NCBI RefSeq assembly: GCF_000523235.1
Contig: NZ_CP006850.1
Location: 3,968,001 to 4,032,000 of the forward strand
Direction: 5' to 3'
Source: Nocardia nova SH22a
GTDB taxonomy: Bacteria > Actinomycetota > Actinomycetes > Mycobacteriales > Mycobacteriaceae
DNA: 64,000 nt
The notes under the pieces were generated by a model. It ran no database searches and had not been told where the DNA came from. It worked only from the letters and a program-made list of their open reading frames with translations. Both the position numbers and the translations under genes were made by a program. Below, piece by piece: positions 20,610 through 29,557 of this stretch (its first letter is position 1; the number at the start of each line of letters is the position of its first letter).

Positions 20610-22277
20610 TCAGCTGCGTGCGGCTTTGAGTAGATCCTCGATCGAGGTGAATTTGACGCGGGGGCGTCCGCCGGTCTTGCCCGCGGTCTTCTCGGCGGTG
20701 TCGATGGCCTTCCAGCCCTCCCGGCCGACGGCGTCGGGTTGCCGCTGCGCGAGCAGCGCCTCGAGCGCGGCCCGATCTCCCTGTGGTGCAGCCAGTTTGC
20801 CGGTGGTGAAATCCTCGAGCAGCTGTTCGACGGTTTCGGTGGCGTCGACCCGGTTGGAGCCGATGACACCACGCGGTCCGCGTTTGATCCAGCCCGAGAC
20901 ATACACACCGGTCACGTGCGCGGCATCGGCCACGACCCGGCCGTGCTCGTTGGGCACGATGCCGCTGCGTTCGTCGAAGGGCAGGTCCGCGATCGGCACA
21001 CCGCGATATCCGATGGACCGCAACACCATCGACGCCGCGAGGGTCTCGGTGCGATCCGACGCCCGCGCCACGATCCGGCCGTCCTCGGCGACGAGTTCGT
21101 TGTGCACGAACTCCACGGCCTCGACGTGGCCGTCACCGCTGATCTCGGTCGGCGAGGCCAGATAGCGGAACACGATGCGCTTGTTGTCCGGGTTCGGGGC
21201 CTCGGCCGCGTACTCCTGGGCCAGTTCGTATTTCAGCTTCAGCGAGGGCTCGATGTCGGGGTCGTCGAGCAGCGCCTGGCTGGCCGGGTCCAGTTCCAGC
21301 TCGGCGGGATCGATGACCACATCGACACCCTTCAGATGGCCCAGCGCCAGGAATTCCGCCGAGGTGTAGGCGGCCTGCAACGGGCCACGACGGCCCAGCA
21401 CCACGACCTCACGGATGTTGCTGTTGCGCAGGGCGTCCAGGGCGTGATCGGCGATATCGGTCTTGGCCAGATCGTCGGGCGCCACGGTCAGCACCCGCGC
21501 CACATCCAGGGCGACGTTGCCGTTACCGACGATCACCGCCCGCTCACCGGACAGATCGAAGCTGCGCTCGGCGTAGTCGGGGTGCCCGTTGTACCAGGCC
21601 ACGAACTCGGTCGCGGAATGGCTGCCGGGCAGATCCTCACCCGGAACGTCGAGACGACGGTCGGTCGAGGCGCCCACGGCGTAGATCACCGCGTGGTGGT
21701 GTGCCAGCAACTCGTCGTGGGAAATGTGCTTGCCCACCTCGACATTGAGCCGGTACTGCAGGGTGTCGCGGCGGAACGCGCTCTCGAACATGGCCGACAC
21801 CGATTTCGTGCCCGGATGATCCGGAGCCACACCCGCGCGGACCAAGCCGTAGGGGGTCGGCAGGCGGTCGAACATCTCCACCTCGACATCGGCACGGCGC
21901 AGCAACTCGTCGGCGGCGTAACAGGCCGCGGGCCCGGCGCCGACGATCGCCACCCGCAGCGTGCCCAGCTCCTTCGGCGGACGCGCCGGGGTCACCAACG
22001 GGTCGAAATTCGACTCCAGCGGATGCCGCTGGAAGTAGGCGGCGTTGATGTCGCGGAAACGTGCCAGCGAGGCGGACAGATCGTCCTCGGAGAAGATGGC
22101 CTCCACCGGGCAGGCATCCACACAGGCACCGCAGTCGATACAGGTGTCGGGGTCGATGTACAGCTGCTCGGTCGTCGCGAACTCGGGTTGCTCCGGAGTA
22201 GGACGAATGCAATCGACCGGGCACTCGGGAACGCAGCTGGCGTCGTTGCAACAACGCTGCGTGATCACGTAGGCCAT
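20610..22277 (-). CDS. fprB: FprB-type ferredoxin/ferredoxin-NADP reductase fusion
   Basis: 555 residues. The N-terminal 7Fe/8Fe ferredoxin domain carries CCNDASCVPECPVDC and CIDCGACVDACPVEA. It is followed by an adrenodoxin-reductase-like flavoprotein with the FAD motif GAGPAACYAADEL and the NADP motif GNGNVALDVAR. It passes electrons between NADPH and iron-sulfur partners, for example P450s or oxygenases. The start at 22277 gives MAYVITQRCC, the normal FprB N-terminus; a longer upstream frame looks spurious. It is divergent from the HMG-CoA-synthase-like operon across 580 bp. The nearby P450 is a possible but unproven partner. Confidence 0.93.
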   Translation of the reverse strand: MAYVITQRCCNDASCVPECPVDCIRPTPEQPEFATTEQLYIDPDTCIDCGACVDACPVEAIFSEDDLSASLARFRDINAAYFQRHPLESNFDPLVTPARPPKELGTLRVAIVGAGPAACYAADELLRRADVEVEMFDRLPTPYGLVRAGVAPDHPGTKSVSAMFESAFRRDTLQYRLNVEVGKHISHDELLAHHHAVIYAVGASTDRRLDVPGEDLPGSHSATEFVAWYNGHPDYAERSFDLSGERAVIVGNGNVALDVARVLTVAPDDLAKTDIADHALDALRNSNIREVVVLGRRGPLQAAYTSAEFLALGHLKGVDVVIDPAELELDPASQALLDDPDIEPSLKLKYELAQEYAAEAPNPDNKRIVFRYLASPTEISGDGHVEAVEFVHNELVAEDGRIVARASDRTETLAASMVLRSIGYRGVPIADLPFDERSGIVPNEHGRVVADAAHVTGVYVSGWIKRGPRGVIGSNRVDATETVEQLLEDFTTGKLAAPQGDRAALEALLAQRQPDAVGREGWKAIDTAEKTAGKTGGRPRVKFTSIEDLLKAARS

Positions 22278-22859
22278 ATCTCGCAGATCCTCGAAACTTC
22301 TCGATGAAATCCCCACTACCGGGGCTGGGAACAGGAAGCGTGCGCAACGCCGTACGCGCGGACCGCCGATGATTCGGTCTTCCGGCCGCGGCGACACAAC
22401 GAAGGGTGATTCCGCGCGGAGCAGGCAGACAGCCGGATTCTTCTCGGTGAGTGGCAACGTAGTGACAAAATCGTGCACGGTCAAGAGTCGGTCCTATCCC
22501 CGATGCCGCGCGAATCCGCTGACGCCGAGATACCGGACTCTCTCACGCAATCACGAGTCCACTTGTCCGGCAACCGGTTCGGACGGCCCGCACAGGTCTG
22601 TGCCGGTTGTCGCCGCCCGCACACAGCCGCGCACTCTCGCGACATGCGGTTCTCACCGATCCGGCCGACCGCGTCGACGCCGGACGGCCGATCGGTGCTT
22701 GACGGCGAGGTGTCCAGGATTTAAATTGACATTCATAAATGTCAGATGTTGGGCCTCGGCGGAAGACTGTCGATTCGCGCCCGACACCGTGCCCGTGAGC
22801 TGCGCGAATATGCGGTATCGGCTGGATTCCCGGGGCACGTCGCAGAGAGGTAAAGGCAC
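22278..22859. promoter_or_regulatory. 580-bp divergent regulatory region
   Basis: Between fprB (minus) and the acyl-transferase/BVMO operon (plus). The right part has the promoter and TGACA box at 22699-22744, then a leader of about 115 bp. The left 400 bp contains no convincing gene. I cannot place the fprB promoter. Confidence 0.5.
22699..22744 (+). promoter_or_regulatory. promoter plus TGACA box of the HMGS-like/BVMO operon
   Basis: -35 TTGACG (22699-22704), exactly 17 bp, -10 TAAATT (22722-22727). The exact box TGACATTCATAAATGTCA (22727-22744) shares one base with the -10. This is the cleanest example of the common promoter design in this window. Confidence 0.85.
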
Positions 22860-24266
22860 ATGGTCGGTCTGGTGGCCTATGGGGTCTACCTGCCCCGGCA
22901 CCGCCTGAAGCGGTCCGAAATCGCAGCGGTGCTCGGCGGGGCAGGAGCGAAGGGAACCCGAACCGTCGCGGGTTACGACGAGGACGTCACATCGATGGCC
23001 GTCGAAGCCGGACGGCTGGCGTTGGCATCGGCGGGATCGGACGTGGCCCCGCAGCGCCTGCTGTACGCCACGACGCACCCTCCGTATCTGGACAAGACCA
23101 ACGCGAACACCGTGCATGCGGCGTTGAGGCTGGATTCGTCCGCTCTCACGGTCGATATGGCCGGTTCGGTTCGTTCCGGTGTGGGCGCCGTGCTCATGGC
23201 GGCCGAAGGCTCGGTACCGACGTTGGTCACGCTCAGTGACATTCGGACCGGCCTGCCCGGCGGCGCCGATGAGCGCGAAGGCGGAGACGCGGCGGCCGCC
23301 CTGCTGTTCGCACCCGACAGGCCCGCCCTGGCCGAACTGGTCGCCCATGCCACGGCGACCGAGGAGTTCCTCGACCGCTGGCGCCTGGAAGGCGCGCCCG
23401 CCTCCCGAGTGTGGGAGGAACGCTTCGGGGAGCACGCCTACCTGCCGCTGGCGGACGCCGCGTACGCGGATGCGCTCAAACAAGCCGGACTGACAACCGC
23501 CGATGTCGATGTTCTGGCGGTGGCGGGCACCCACGCCAGGGCCGTCCGGTCGTTCTCGGCGCACGCCGGAGCCCAGCGGGTGGTCGATGGGCTCGGCGCC
23601 ACGTTGGGAAACTCCGGGATCGCGCATCCCGGGGTGCTGCTGGCTTCGGCACTGGACGAGGCCCGGCCCGGGCAGACCATCGCACTGGTGGTCCTCGCCG
23701 ACGGCGCGACCACCATGATCTTCAAGGTCGGCGAGGCGATCGAGGACTATCGTCGCGGCCCGACCGTGGCCGATCAGCTTGCGGCGGGCAATGATTCGCT
23801 GCGCTACGCAGATTTCCTGAGCTGGCGCGGGCACCTCACCAAGGAGCCGCCCCGCCGACCGGACCCCAGCGGTCCCGCCGCTCCGCCGTCGCTGCGCTCG
23901 GCGGACTACAAGTTCGGGTTCGTCGCCTCCCGCTGCGAGGAATGCGACTTCGTGCATCTGCCCGCGGTACGAGTATGCGTCAACTGCCATTCGACGGATC
24001 GAATGGCAGAGGTCCCGCTCGCCGACAAACTCGGAACCGTGGCGACCTTCGCCATCGACCATCTGGCCTTCTCGCCGAGTCCGCCGGTGATCTCCGCGAT
24101 CATCGATTTCGATGGCGGCGGACGCTTCCGGTTCGAGCTGACCGACGCCGACCCCGACCAGGTCGCCATCGGTGACCGGGTCGAGATGACCTTCCGCCGC
24201 CTGATCACCGCCGGCGGCGTCCACAACTATTTCTGGAAGGCCCGCCCTGCCGGGAAGGAGTTCTGA
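22860..24266 (+). CDS. HMG-CoA-synthase-like protein fused to a DUF35 OB/zinc-ribbon domain
   Basis: 468 residues. Residues 1 to about 330 have the thiolase-superfamily/HMG-CoA synthase fold (GVYLPRHRL start, ATTHPPYLDKTNA, GNSGIAHPG). Residues about 345-465 are a DUF35 domain: a zinc ribbon CEECDF...CVNCHS, then an OB-fold. The place where HMG-CoA synthase or FabH has its nucleophilic Cys reads DMAGSVRSG, with no Cys, so it probably does not carry out Claisen chemistry alone. The start ATG follows AGAGG, and the stop overlaps the next thiolase gene (TGATG). A synthase-like subunit, a DUF35 ribbon and a thiolase together recall the archaeal HMG-CoA synthase complex and the PhlACB C-acyltransferase. 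A joint complex is inferred. Confidence 0.82.
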   Translation: MVGLVAYGVYLPRHRLKRSEIAAVLGGAGAKGTRTVAGYDEDVTSMAVEAGRLALASAGSDVAPQRLLYATTHPPYLDKTNANTVHAALRLDSSALTVDMAGSVRSGVGAVLMAAEGSVPTLVTLSDIRTGLPGGADEREGGDAAAALLFAPDRPALAELVAHATATEEFLDRWRLEGAPASRVWEERFGEHAYLPLADAAYADALKQAGLTTADVDVLAVAGTHARAVRSFSAHAGAQRVVDGLGATLGNSGIAHPGVLLASALDEARPGQTIALVVLADGATTMIFKVGEAIEDYRRGPTVADQLAAGNDSLRYADFLSWRGHLTKEPPRRPDPSGPAAPPSLRSADYKFGFVASRCEECDFVHLPAVRVCVNCHSTDRMAEVPLADKLGTVATFAIDHLAFSPSPPVISAIIDFDGGGRFRFELTDADPDQVAIGDRVEMTFRRLITAGGVHNYFWKARPAGKEF

Positions 24267-25468
24267 TGGCATCCCGAGGAATCAGGGACCGTGTCGCCAT
24301 TGTCGGCATGGGCTGCACCAAATTCGCCGAACACTGGGATCGCGGCACCGAGGATCTGCTGATCGAGTCGACCGATGACGCGCTGGGCTCGGCGGATATG
24401 ACCCACGCCGATATCGACGCCTACTGGTTCGGCACGATGAAGTCCGGAAATTCCGGCATGATCCTGTCCAAGGCGCTGCGGATCGAGGGCAAACCGGTCA
24501 CCCGCGTCGAGAACATGTGCGCCACCGGATCCGAGGCACTGCGCAACGCCTGCTACGCGGTCGCCTCGGGTGCGGTCGACACCGCCATGGCCGTGGGAGT
24601 CGAAAAGCTCAAGGACTCGGGCTTTTCCGGACTGGTGGCCAGCCCGGTGCCGAATGACGGCACCACGCCGGAGACCACCGCCCCGGCTCTGTTCAGCCTG
24701 ATCGCCCCGGCCTACTGCAAGCGTTACGGGGTCGACGAGGCCGAACTCAAGGAGGTTCTCACCAGGATCGCCTGGAAGAACCACTACAACGGCGCTCGCA
24801 ACAGCCGTGCCCAGTTCACCAAGGAGGTGTCGAAGGAGACGATCGCCAAGGCCGCGCCGATCGCCGGAATGCTCGGCATCTTCGATTGTTCCGGAGTCTC
24901 GGACGGTTCGGCCGCCGCCATCGTCGTGCGTGCCGAGGACGCCTATCGCTACACCGACAAGCCGATCTTCGTGAAGGGCCTGTCGTTCATCGCCGGTGCG
25001 GCGCGCGGCAGTATCGACCCCGGATACGACTTCACAACCTTTCCCGAGGTCGAGATGTCGGCACGAGATGCCTACGCGCAGGCCGGTGTTCAGGATCCGC
25101 GGGCCGAGATCGCCATGGCCGAGGTGCACGACTGCTTCACACCGACCGAGCTGGTGCTGATGGAAGACCTCGGTTTCGCCGAGCGCGGTTTCGGCTGGAA
25201 AGAGGTACTGGCCGGCACCTACGACCTGGCTGGTGAGCTTCCGGTCAACCCCGACGGTGGTCTGAAGGCATTCGGTCACCCCATCGGCGCCTCCGGACTC
25301 CGCATGATGTTCGAGTGCTGGCTGCAACTGCGCGGCGAGGCTCCCGAACAGCGCCGGATCGCCAGTATCGCGAAGGGCAGGAAGCTGGCCCTGACCCACA
25401 ACCTCGGCGGTCAGCCGGGGGAGTGCGTCAGCTTCGTCTCGGTCGTGGGCACCGAACCGTCGGCCTGA
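24266..25468 (+). CDS. thiolase (SCP-x/acetyl-CoA acetyltransferase type)
   Basis: 400 residues. It has the nucleophilic cysteine in NMCATGSEA near residue 90, the histidine in FGHPIGASG and the final HNLGGQPGECV segment, so it looks catalytically complete. It would perform thiolytic cleavage, or the reverse acyl transfer, with CoA. It is coupled to the HMGS-like/DUF35 fusion by a one-base overlap, so the two are probably one complex. The BVMO follows 31 bp later. It is distinct from the Cys-less thiolase homologue at 31629. Confidence 0.9.
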   Translation: MASRGIRDRVAIVGMGCTKFAEHWDRGTEDLLIESTDDALGSADMTHADIDAYWFGTMKSGNSGMILSKALRIEGKPVTRVENMCATGSEALRNACYAVASGAVDTAMAVGVEKLKDSGFSGLVASPVPNDGTTPETTAPALFSLIAPAYCKRYGVDEAELKEVLTRIAWKNHYNGARNSRAQFTKEVSKETIAKAAPIAGMLGIFDCSGVSDGSAAAIVVRAEDAYRYTDKPIFVKGLSFIAGAARGSIDPGYDFTTFPEVEMSARDAYAQAGVQDPRAEIAMAEVHDCFTPTELVLMEDLGFAERGFGWKEVLAGTYDLAGELPVNPDGGLKAFGHPIGASGLRMMFECWLQLRGEAPEQRRIASIAKGRKLALTHNLGGQPGECVSFVSVVGTEPSA

Positions 25469-25499
25469 CGGGCTGCACTGCACCGATGGAGGTCATCAA

Positions 25500-27308
25500 A
25501 TGAATGCTGGTGTGACGCCGCCTGATTCGTCGTCCGAGCCAGACCACGAGAAGCTCGCGCAGCGCTACGCCCAGGAGCGGGCCAAGCGGCTCGGCGACGC
25601 GTACCGATACCGCCCGCTGTCGCGGGAGGGACAGTTCGCTCGCTTCGCCCGTGACATGAACGCGCGCGAACTCCCCGGCCGCGAACCCGTGTGTGCGGAG
25701 ATCGAGGTGTTGATCGTCGGTGGCGGCATCAGCGGCCTCGTATCCGCGGTCGAACTCGATCGCGCCGGTATCGCGGACTACGCCCTGGTCGAGAAGGGCT
25801 ACGACTTCGGCGGCACGTGGTACTGGAACCGCTATCCCGGTGTTCGGTGCGATACCGAGGCCTACATCTACCTCCCGTTCCTCGAGGAGACGGGCTACGT
25901 GCCCACGGAGCGGTACACCGGCGGCGACGAGATCCGTGACTACCTGCGCCTGCTGGCCGAACACTTCGACATTCCGCGGCGGTCGTATCTGGGCACCACC
26001 GTCGTGGACGCCTCGTGGGACAACGCGCGGATGCGATGGATCGTCACGACCGATCGCGGTGACGAGTGGGCGGCCCGATATCTGCTGCTCGGTGGCGGCG
26101 CCCAGCACATGATGCGGTTCCCCGACATCCCGGGGCTGGAAACATTCGAGGGGTATTCGTTCCACTCCAGCCGCTGGGACCACGAGTACACCGGTGCTCG
26201 GCTCGAGAACCTGCGAGACGAGCGCGTGGCGCTGATCGGCACGGGCGCGACGGGTGTGCAGATCATTCCGAATCTGGCCGAAAGCGTCTCGGAACTGTAT
26301 GTGGTGCAGCGGACCCCGTGCGCGGTCGACCGCCGGCTGGACGGCCCCACCGACGCCGAGTGGTTCCGGAGTATGCCACCGGGCTGGCAACGTGCCCGGA
26401 TGGAAAGCTTCGAGGCGGTACTGCGCGGCGAGGCGCCCAGGCCGGGACTGGTCGGTGATCAGTGGACCGAGATCTGGGGTCCGCCGGCACTGACCGGTGT
26501 GGAGAGCCGCGAGGAGCTCGAAGCAGCCGATGCCGCAGAGGATTTCGCGCAGATGGAGCGCATCCGCAGGCGGATCGACGAGACCGTCGACGACCCGTCG
26601 GTCGCGGCCCTGTTGAAGCCGTACTACTACCGGCGTTGCAAGCGCGCGACATTCAACAACGACTACCTGCGGGCGTTCAACCGGCCGAACGTTCATCTGA
26701 TCGACACCGACGGCCGCAGCGTCGACAAGATCACGGCGCGAGGGTTCGTCGTCCGCGGAGTCGAATACGAGGTCGACTGCATCATCTACGCCACCGGCCA
26801 GGTCTTCCAGTCGGCCATGTATGTCAGCGGCGAGTTCCCGATCAGAGGCAGGACCGGGAGCCTGCTCACCGACGAATGGGAACACGGTGCGCGCAGCCTG
26901 CACGGCACGATGGTCGCCGACTTCCCGAACCTGATGATGGTCGGAAGCCTCGTGCACAGTGGGCCGACCATCAACGCCATCCTGCCCATCCTGGAACAGG
27001 CGGCACATGTGGCGCACATCATCTCGGCGGCCACGGCCGACGGAGTGACTGCCCTCGAGCCGACCCCCGAGGCCGAACACCGGTGGTGCGAGCGCGTCGC
27101 GGACCTGGCGCCGCTGGTCGACGAATCGAAGACCTGCACGCCTGGCAACAAGATCCACGTGGTGGACGGGAAACCGCTGGCGCATGTCGTCTACGGCGGC
27201 GGGCCGTTCGAGTACTTCGAGATTCTGCGCGATTGGCGCCAGCGGGGCTCGTGGTCCACCGACCTGCGTCGTATCGGACAACCGGAGCGGAAGCTTCAAG
27301 ATCAATGA
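25500..27308 (+). CDS. type I Baeyer-Villiger monooxygenase
   Basis: 602 residues. It uses NADPH and O2 to convert a ketone to an ester or lactone. It has two Rossmann motifs (FAD GGGISGL near residue 75; NADPH GTGATGVQ near 250) and between them the exact fingerprint F-E-G-Y-S-F-H-S-S-R-W (FxGxxxHxxxW). The family Asp region appears as DFGGTWYWNRYPG. The N-terminal extension of about 70 residues and total length match the larger steroid/cyclopentadecanone monooxygenase branch. The ATG is at 25500, and the stop overlaps the next SDR (ATGA). Alcohol oxidation by the SDR followed by oxygen insertion into the ketone is a natural pairing. Confidence 0.93.
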   Translation: MNAGVTPPDSSSEPDHEKLAQRYAQERAKRLGDAYRYRPLSREGQFARFARDMNARELPGREPVCAEIEVLIVGGGISGLVSAVELDRAGIADYALVEKGYDFGGTWYWNRYPGVRCDTEAYIYLPFLEETGYVPTERYTGGDEIRDYLRLLAEHFDIPRRSYLGTTVVDASWDNARMRWIVTTDRGDEWAARYLLLGGGAQHMMRFPDIPGLETFEGYSFHSSRWDHEYTGARLENLRDERVALIGTGATGVQIIPNLAESVSELYVVQRTPCAVDRRLDGPTDAEWFRSMPPGWQRARMESFEAVLRGEAPRPGLVGDQWTEIWGPPALTGVESREELEAADAAEDFAQMERIRRRIDETVDDPSVAALLKPYYYRRCKRATFNNDYLRAFNRPNVHLIDTDGRSVDKITARGFVVRGVEYEVDCIIYATGQVFQSAMYVSGEFPIRGRTGSLLTDEWEHGARSLHGTMVADFPNLMMVGSLVHSGPTINAILPILEQAAHVAHIISAATADGVTALEPTPEAEHRWCERVADLAPLVDESKTCTPGNKIHVVDGKPLAHVVYGGGPFEYFEILRDWRQRGSWSTDLRRIGQPERKLQDQ

Positions 27309-28159
27309 CCGAGGCGGTACCAGCAATGGGGCGAGTATCCGGAAAGGTCGCTCTGATCACGGGCGCCGCTCGAGGTCAGGGACGATCACACGCGGTACGG
27401 CTGGCCGAGGAAGGCGCCGACATCATCGCCGTGGACATCGCGGGGCAGATCGATGCCGTCCCTTATGAACTCGCCAACAGCGCCGACCTGGCCGAGACGG
27501 TGCGGCTCGTGGAGCAGGCGGGCGGCAGGATCCTGCCCTTCGAGGCCGATGTGCGCGACCAGCACGCACTCGACAACGCGGTCTCGGAAGGCACGTCGGC
27601 GTTCGGTCCGATCGGAATCGTCGTCGCCAATGCCGGTGTCAGTCAGTCGGGTATGCCGGTGTACAAGATGTCGGAAGAACAGTGGCAGACCGTCTTCGAC
27701 GTCAATGTGACGGGCGTGTGGCATACGGTCAAGGCGGCGGTTCCGTCGATGATCGAGGCGCGCCGGGGCGGATCCATCGTCTTCACGTCTTCCTCGACCG
27801 GCATCAAGGCCCGCGGCCGGGTCGGCGCGTATGTCTCCTCCAAACACGCCTTGCACGGGTTGATGCGGAATCTCGCCATCGACGTGGCCAAGCACGGCAT
27901 TCGCGTGAACACGGTCAATCCGACCACGGTTCCGACTCCGATGTTGCTGACGGATCGGATGTTTCGGCTGTTCCGGCCCGACCTGGACGATCCTCGGGTC
28001 GAAGATGTCATCGACGGCTTCCGTTCCCTGAACGCACTGCCGGTCCCGTGGGTCGAGCCGGTCGACGTCAGCAACGCGGTGGTGTGGCTGGCCTCCGAGG
28101 AATCACGCTATGTGACCGGCGTCGTCCTGCCGGTGGACGCGGGCTCGGTACTGCTCTGA
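27305..28159 (+). CDS. mycofactocin-type SDR oxidoreductase
   Basis: 284 residues. [20 protein letters not shown] near residue 19 and YVSSK in the active site, with the subfamily insert after beta-2. Its C-terminal half (NALPVPWVEPVDVSNAVVWL) is close to the SDR at 38274. It is coupled to the BVMO by ATGA and so probably makes, or uses, the ketone for that enzyme. It is the last gene of the four-gene operon from 22860. Confidence 0.9.
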   Translation: MTEAVPAMGRVSGKVALITGAARGQGRSHAVRLAEEGADIIAVDIAGQIDAVPYELANSADLAETVRLVEQAGGRILPFEADVRDQHALDNAVSEGTSAFGPIGIVVANAGVSQSGMPVYKMSEEQWQTVFDVNVTGVWHTVKAAVPSMIEARRGGSIVFTSSSTGIKARGRVGAYVSSKHALHGLMRNLAIDVAKHGIRVNTVNPTTVPTPMLLTDRMFRLFRPDLDDPRVEDVIDGFRSLNALPVPWVEPVDVSNAVVWLASEESRYVTGVVLPVDAGSVLL

Positions 28160-28218
28160 CCGAGTGTCGGACACCGGCGCCCGTGCGGTGGCGCCGACGG
28201 AAAAATCCGCCGAAACCC

Positions 28219-28264
28219 TGGACAAAATTCTGACAATCCCTATAGTTGACAACTATATGTGTCA
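28219..28264 (+). promoter_or_regulatory. promoter plus TGACA box of the ketosteroid-isomerase gene
   Basis: -35 TGGACA (28219-28224), 16 bp, -10 TATAGT (28241-28246), then directly the exact box TGACAACTATATGTGTCA (28247-28264). A lone extra TGACA half-site lies in the spacer. Confidence 0.8.
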
Positions 28265-28345
28265 GATATTGAGTCTTCCATCACTCGAGACTCCCGCCGC
28301 TGATTGCGGCCGTGCCGGCGACGTTGCCGAGAAAGAGGCTACCCA

Positions 28346-28711
28346 GTGCCAGACGCAGCAGCGATCAAGGAAACCGTCGAGCGCTATGTGCGGGCGGTCG
28401 TGGGCGACGTCGACGGGATCGTCGCGTTGTACGCGGAAGGCGCCACCGCGGAAGATCCCGTGGGAACGCCGCCGCACGTCGGCCTCGACGCCATCCGGGC
28501 CTTCTACGAGTCCAGCCCGTCCGCGCTGTCTGCCGAGCTCGAGGAAGTGAGGGTCGCCGGCGACACCGCCGCGTTCCTGTTCCGCGCGGTGGTGCAGGTC
28601 GGCGATGAAAAGCGGGAAGTGAGCCCGATGGACGTCATGACCTTCGACGAGAACGCCAGGATCGTGTCGATGCGTGCCATCTGGAGCCGGGACGACGTGC
28701 GCCCCGCCTGA
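28346..28711 (+). CDS. ketosteroid-isomerase (steroid delta-isomerase) homologue
   Basis: 121 residues, NTF2-like fold. Order and spacing match bacterial delta5-3-ketosteroid isomerase: VERYVRAVVGDVDGIVALYA holds the catalytic Tyr, ATAEDPVGTPPHVG the catalytic Asp (base), and SPMDVMTFDENARI the second Asp that supports the oxyanion hole. The closing RAIWS matches the family AYWS. All three key residues are present, unlike generic SnoaL-like proteins. It would move a double bond next to a carbonyl in a fused-ring or similar enone. The GTG start at 28346 follows AGAGG. It lies just after the BVMO operon and may be co-transcribed with the TetR genes downstream. Confidence 0.82.
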   Translation: MPDAAAIKETVERYVRAVVGDVDGIVALYAEGATAEDPVGTPPHVGLDAIRAFYESSPSALSAELEEVRVAGDTAAFLFRAVVQVGDEKREVSPMDVMTFDENARIVSMRAIWSRDDVRPA

Positions 28712-28829
28712 TCGAATTCGTCAGCGCGGGATCGGGCGGCCGGATTCCATGCGAATTCCCGTTTTTCCGCCTGCGCCCGTCGGCAGGAATATCTTGGAAG
28801 CGCGTAGTCGAGCGTCAGGAGCGGAAAGC

Positions 28830-29456
28830 ATGTCCGTTTCGAGTCGAGGCCGCCTGTACGGCGGAGAAACAGCAGAAGAGCGGATCGCCCATCGACGCCG
28901 GAAGCTCGTGGAGGCGGGTATGAACTTGTTCGGATCCGCCGATTCCGGCTCGGTCCGGGTCAAGGACGTGGTGGCCGAAGCCGGGCTGACAGAGCGATAT
29001 TTCTACGAGAGTTTCAGCGATTTGGAGGCGTTGTTCGACGTCGCGCACGAACTCACGATGAAAGCGCTCGAGGAGGATGTCGAGAAGGCTCTCGCGAATG
29101 CGCCCGCCGAGCCTGTCGCGCGTATTTCCATCGCGATGCGGACGATCGTCGATTCATTGGTCGCCGATCCCAGGATGATCCGTATCCAGTTCGTCGAGGC
29201 TCTCGGGCGAGGTGGGCGTGCCGGCGTGCGTCGCAACGAACTCTACGTACGATCCGCCGAGAACTACATCAAATGGTCGGGACCGAGCCCGGGCAGCTTC
29301 ATGACCAGCCCCGCGGAGACTCGCATGAAGGCGGTTGCCGTCGCGGGAGCCGTGGGCGAGCTGCTGATCTCCTGGGCGGAAGGGGTTCTCGACCTGACTC
29401 CGGCGGAGCTCGCCGATTTCCTCATCGGCATGTACTGGCGGATCAGCCTCCCCTGA
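28830..29456 (+). CDS. TetR-family regulator, twin A
   Basis: 208 residues. TetR HTH at residues about 30-65 (VRVKDVVAEAGLTERYFYES). It is strikingly similar to the protein at 36885: same length, same opening (MSVSS-GRLYGG-TAE-RIA), nearly the same HTH, and similar ends (ADFLIGMYWRISLP versus ADFLVGLYWRANLP). The ATG at 28830 follows AGGAGC. It sits in the middle of the gene set that carries the TGACA boxes, so it is a prime candidate for the regulator that binds them; that is inference. The near-identical recognition helices imply a shared operator. Confidence 0.88.
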   Translation: MSVSSRGRLYGGETAEERIAHRRRKLVEAGMNLFGSADSGSVRVKDVVAEAGLTERYFYESFSDLEALFDVAHELTMKALEEDVEKALANAPAEPVARISIAMRTIVDSLVADPRMIRIQFVEALGRGGRAGVRRNELYVRSAENYIKWSGPSPGSFMTSPAETRMKAVAVAGAVGELLISWAEGVLDLTPAELADFLIGMYWRISLP

Positions 29457-29557
29457 TCATCTCGAAAAGTACTGCGCTCGCATGATATTCGAGATCTCGG
29501 GGGATGCACGGATCTCCTGGCCGAGAGGTCTCCATTGATGTGAAGCGCAGAGAAGAG

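Noticed and set aside
20739..22307. 522-codon plus-strand frame opposite fprB
   Set aside because: The sense strand encodes an intact FprB with all cofactor motifs. The antisense product has no recognisable domain.
22727..22732. TTGACA of the repeated boxes read as a -35 element
   Set aside because: No -10 follows at 16-19 bp in most copies, while good -35/-10 pairs lie upstream with the -10 abutting the box. The exact inverted right half also argues for an operator.
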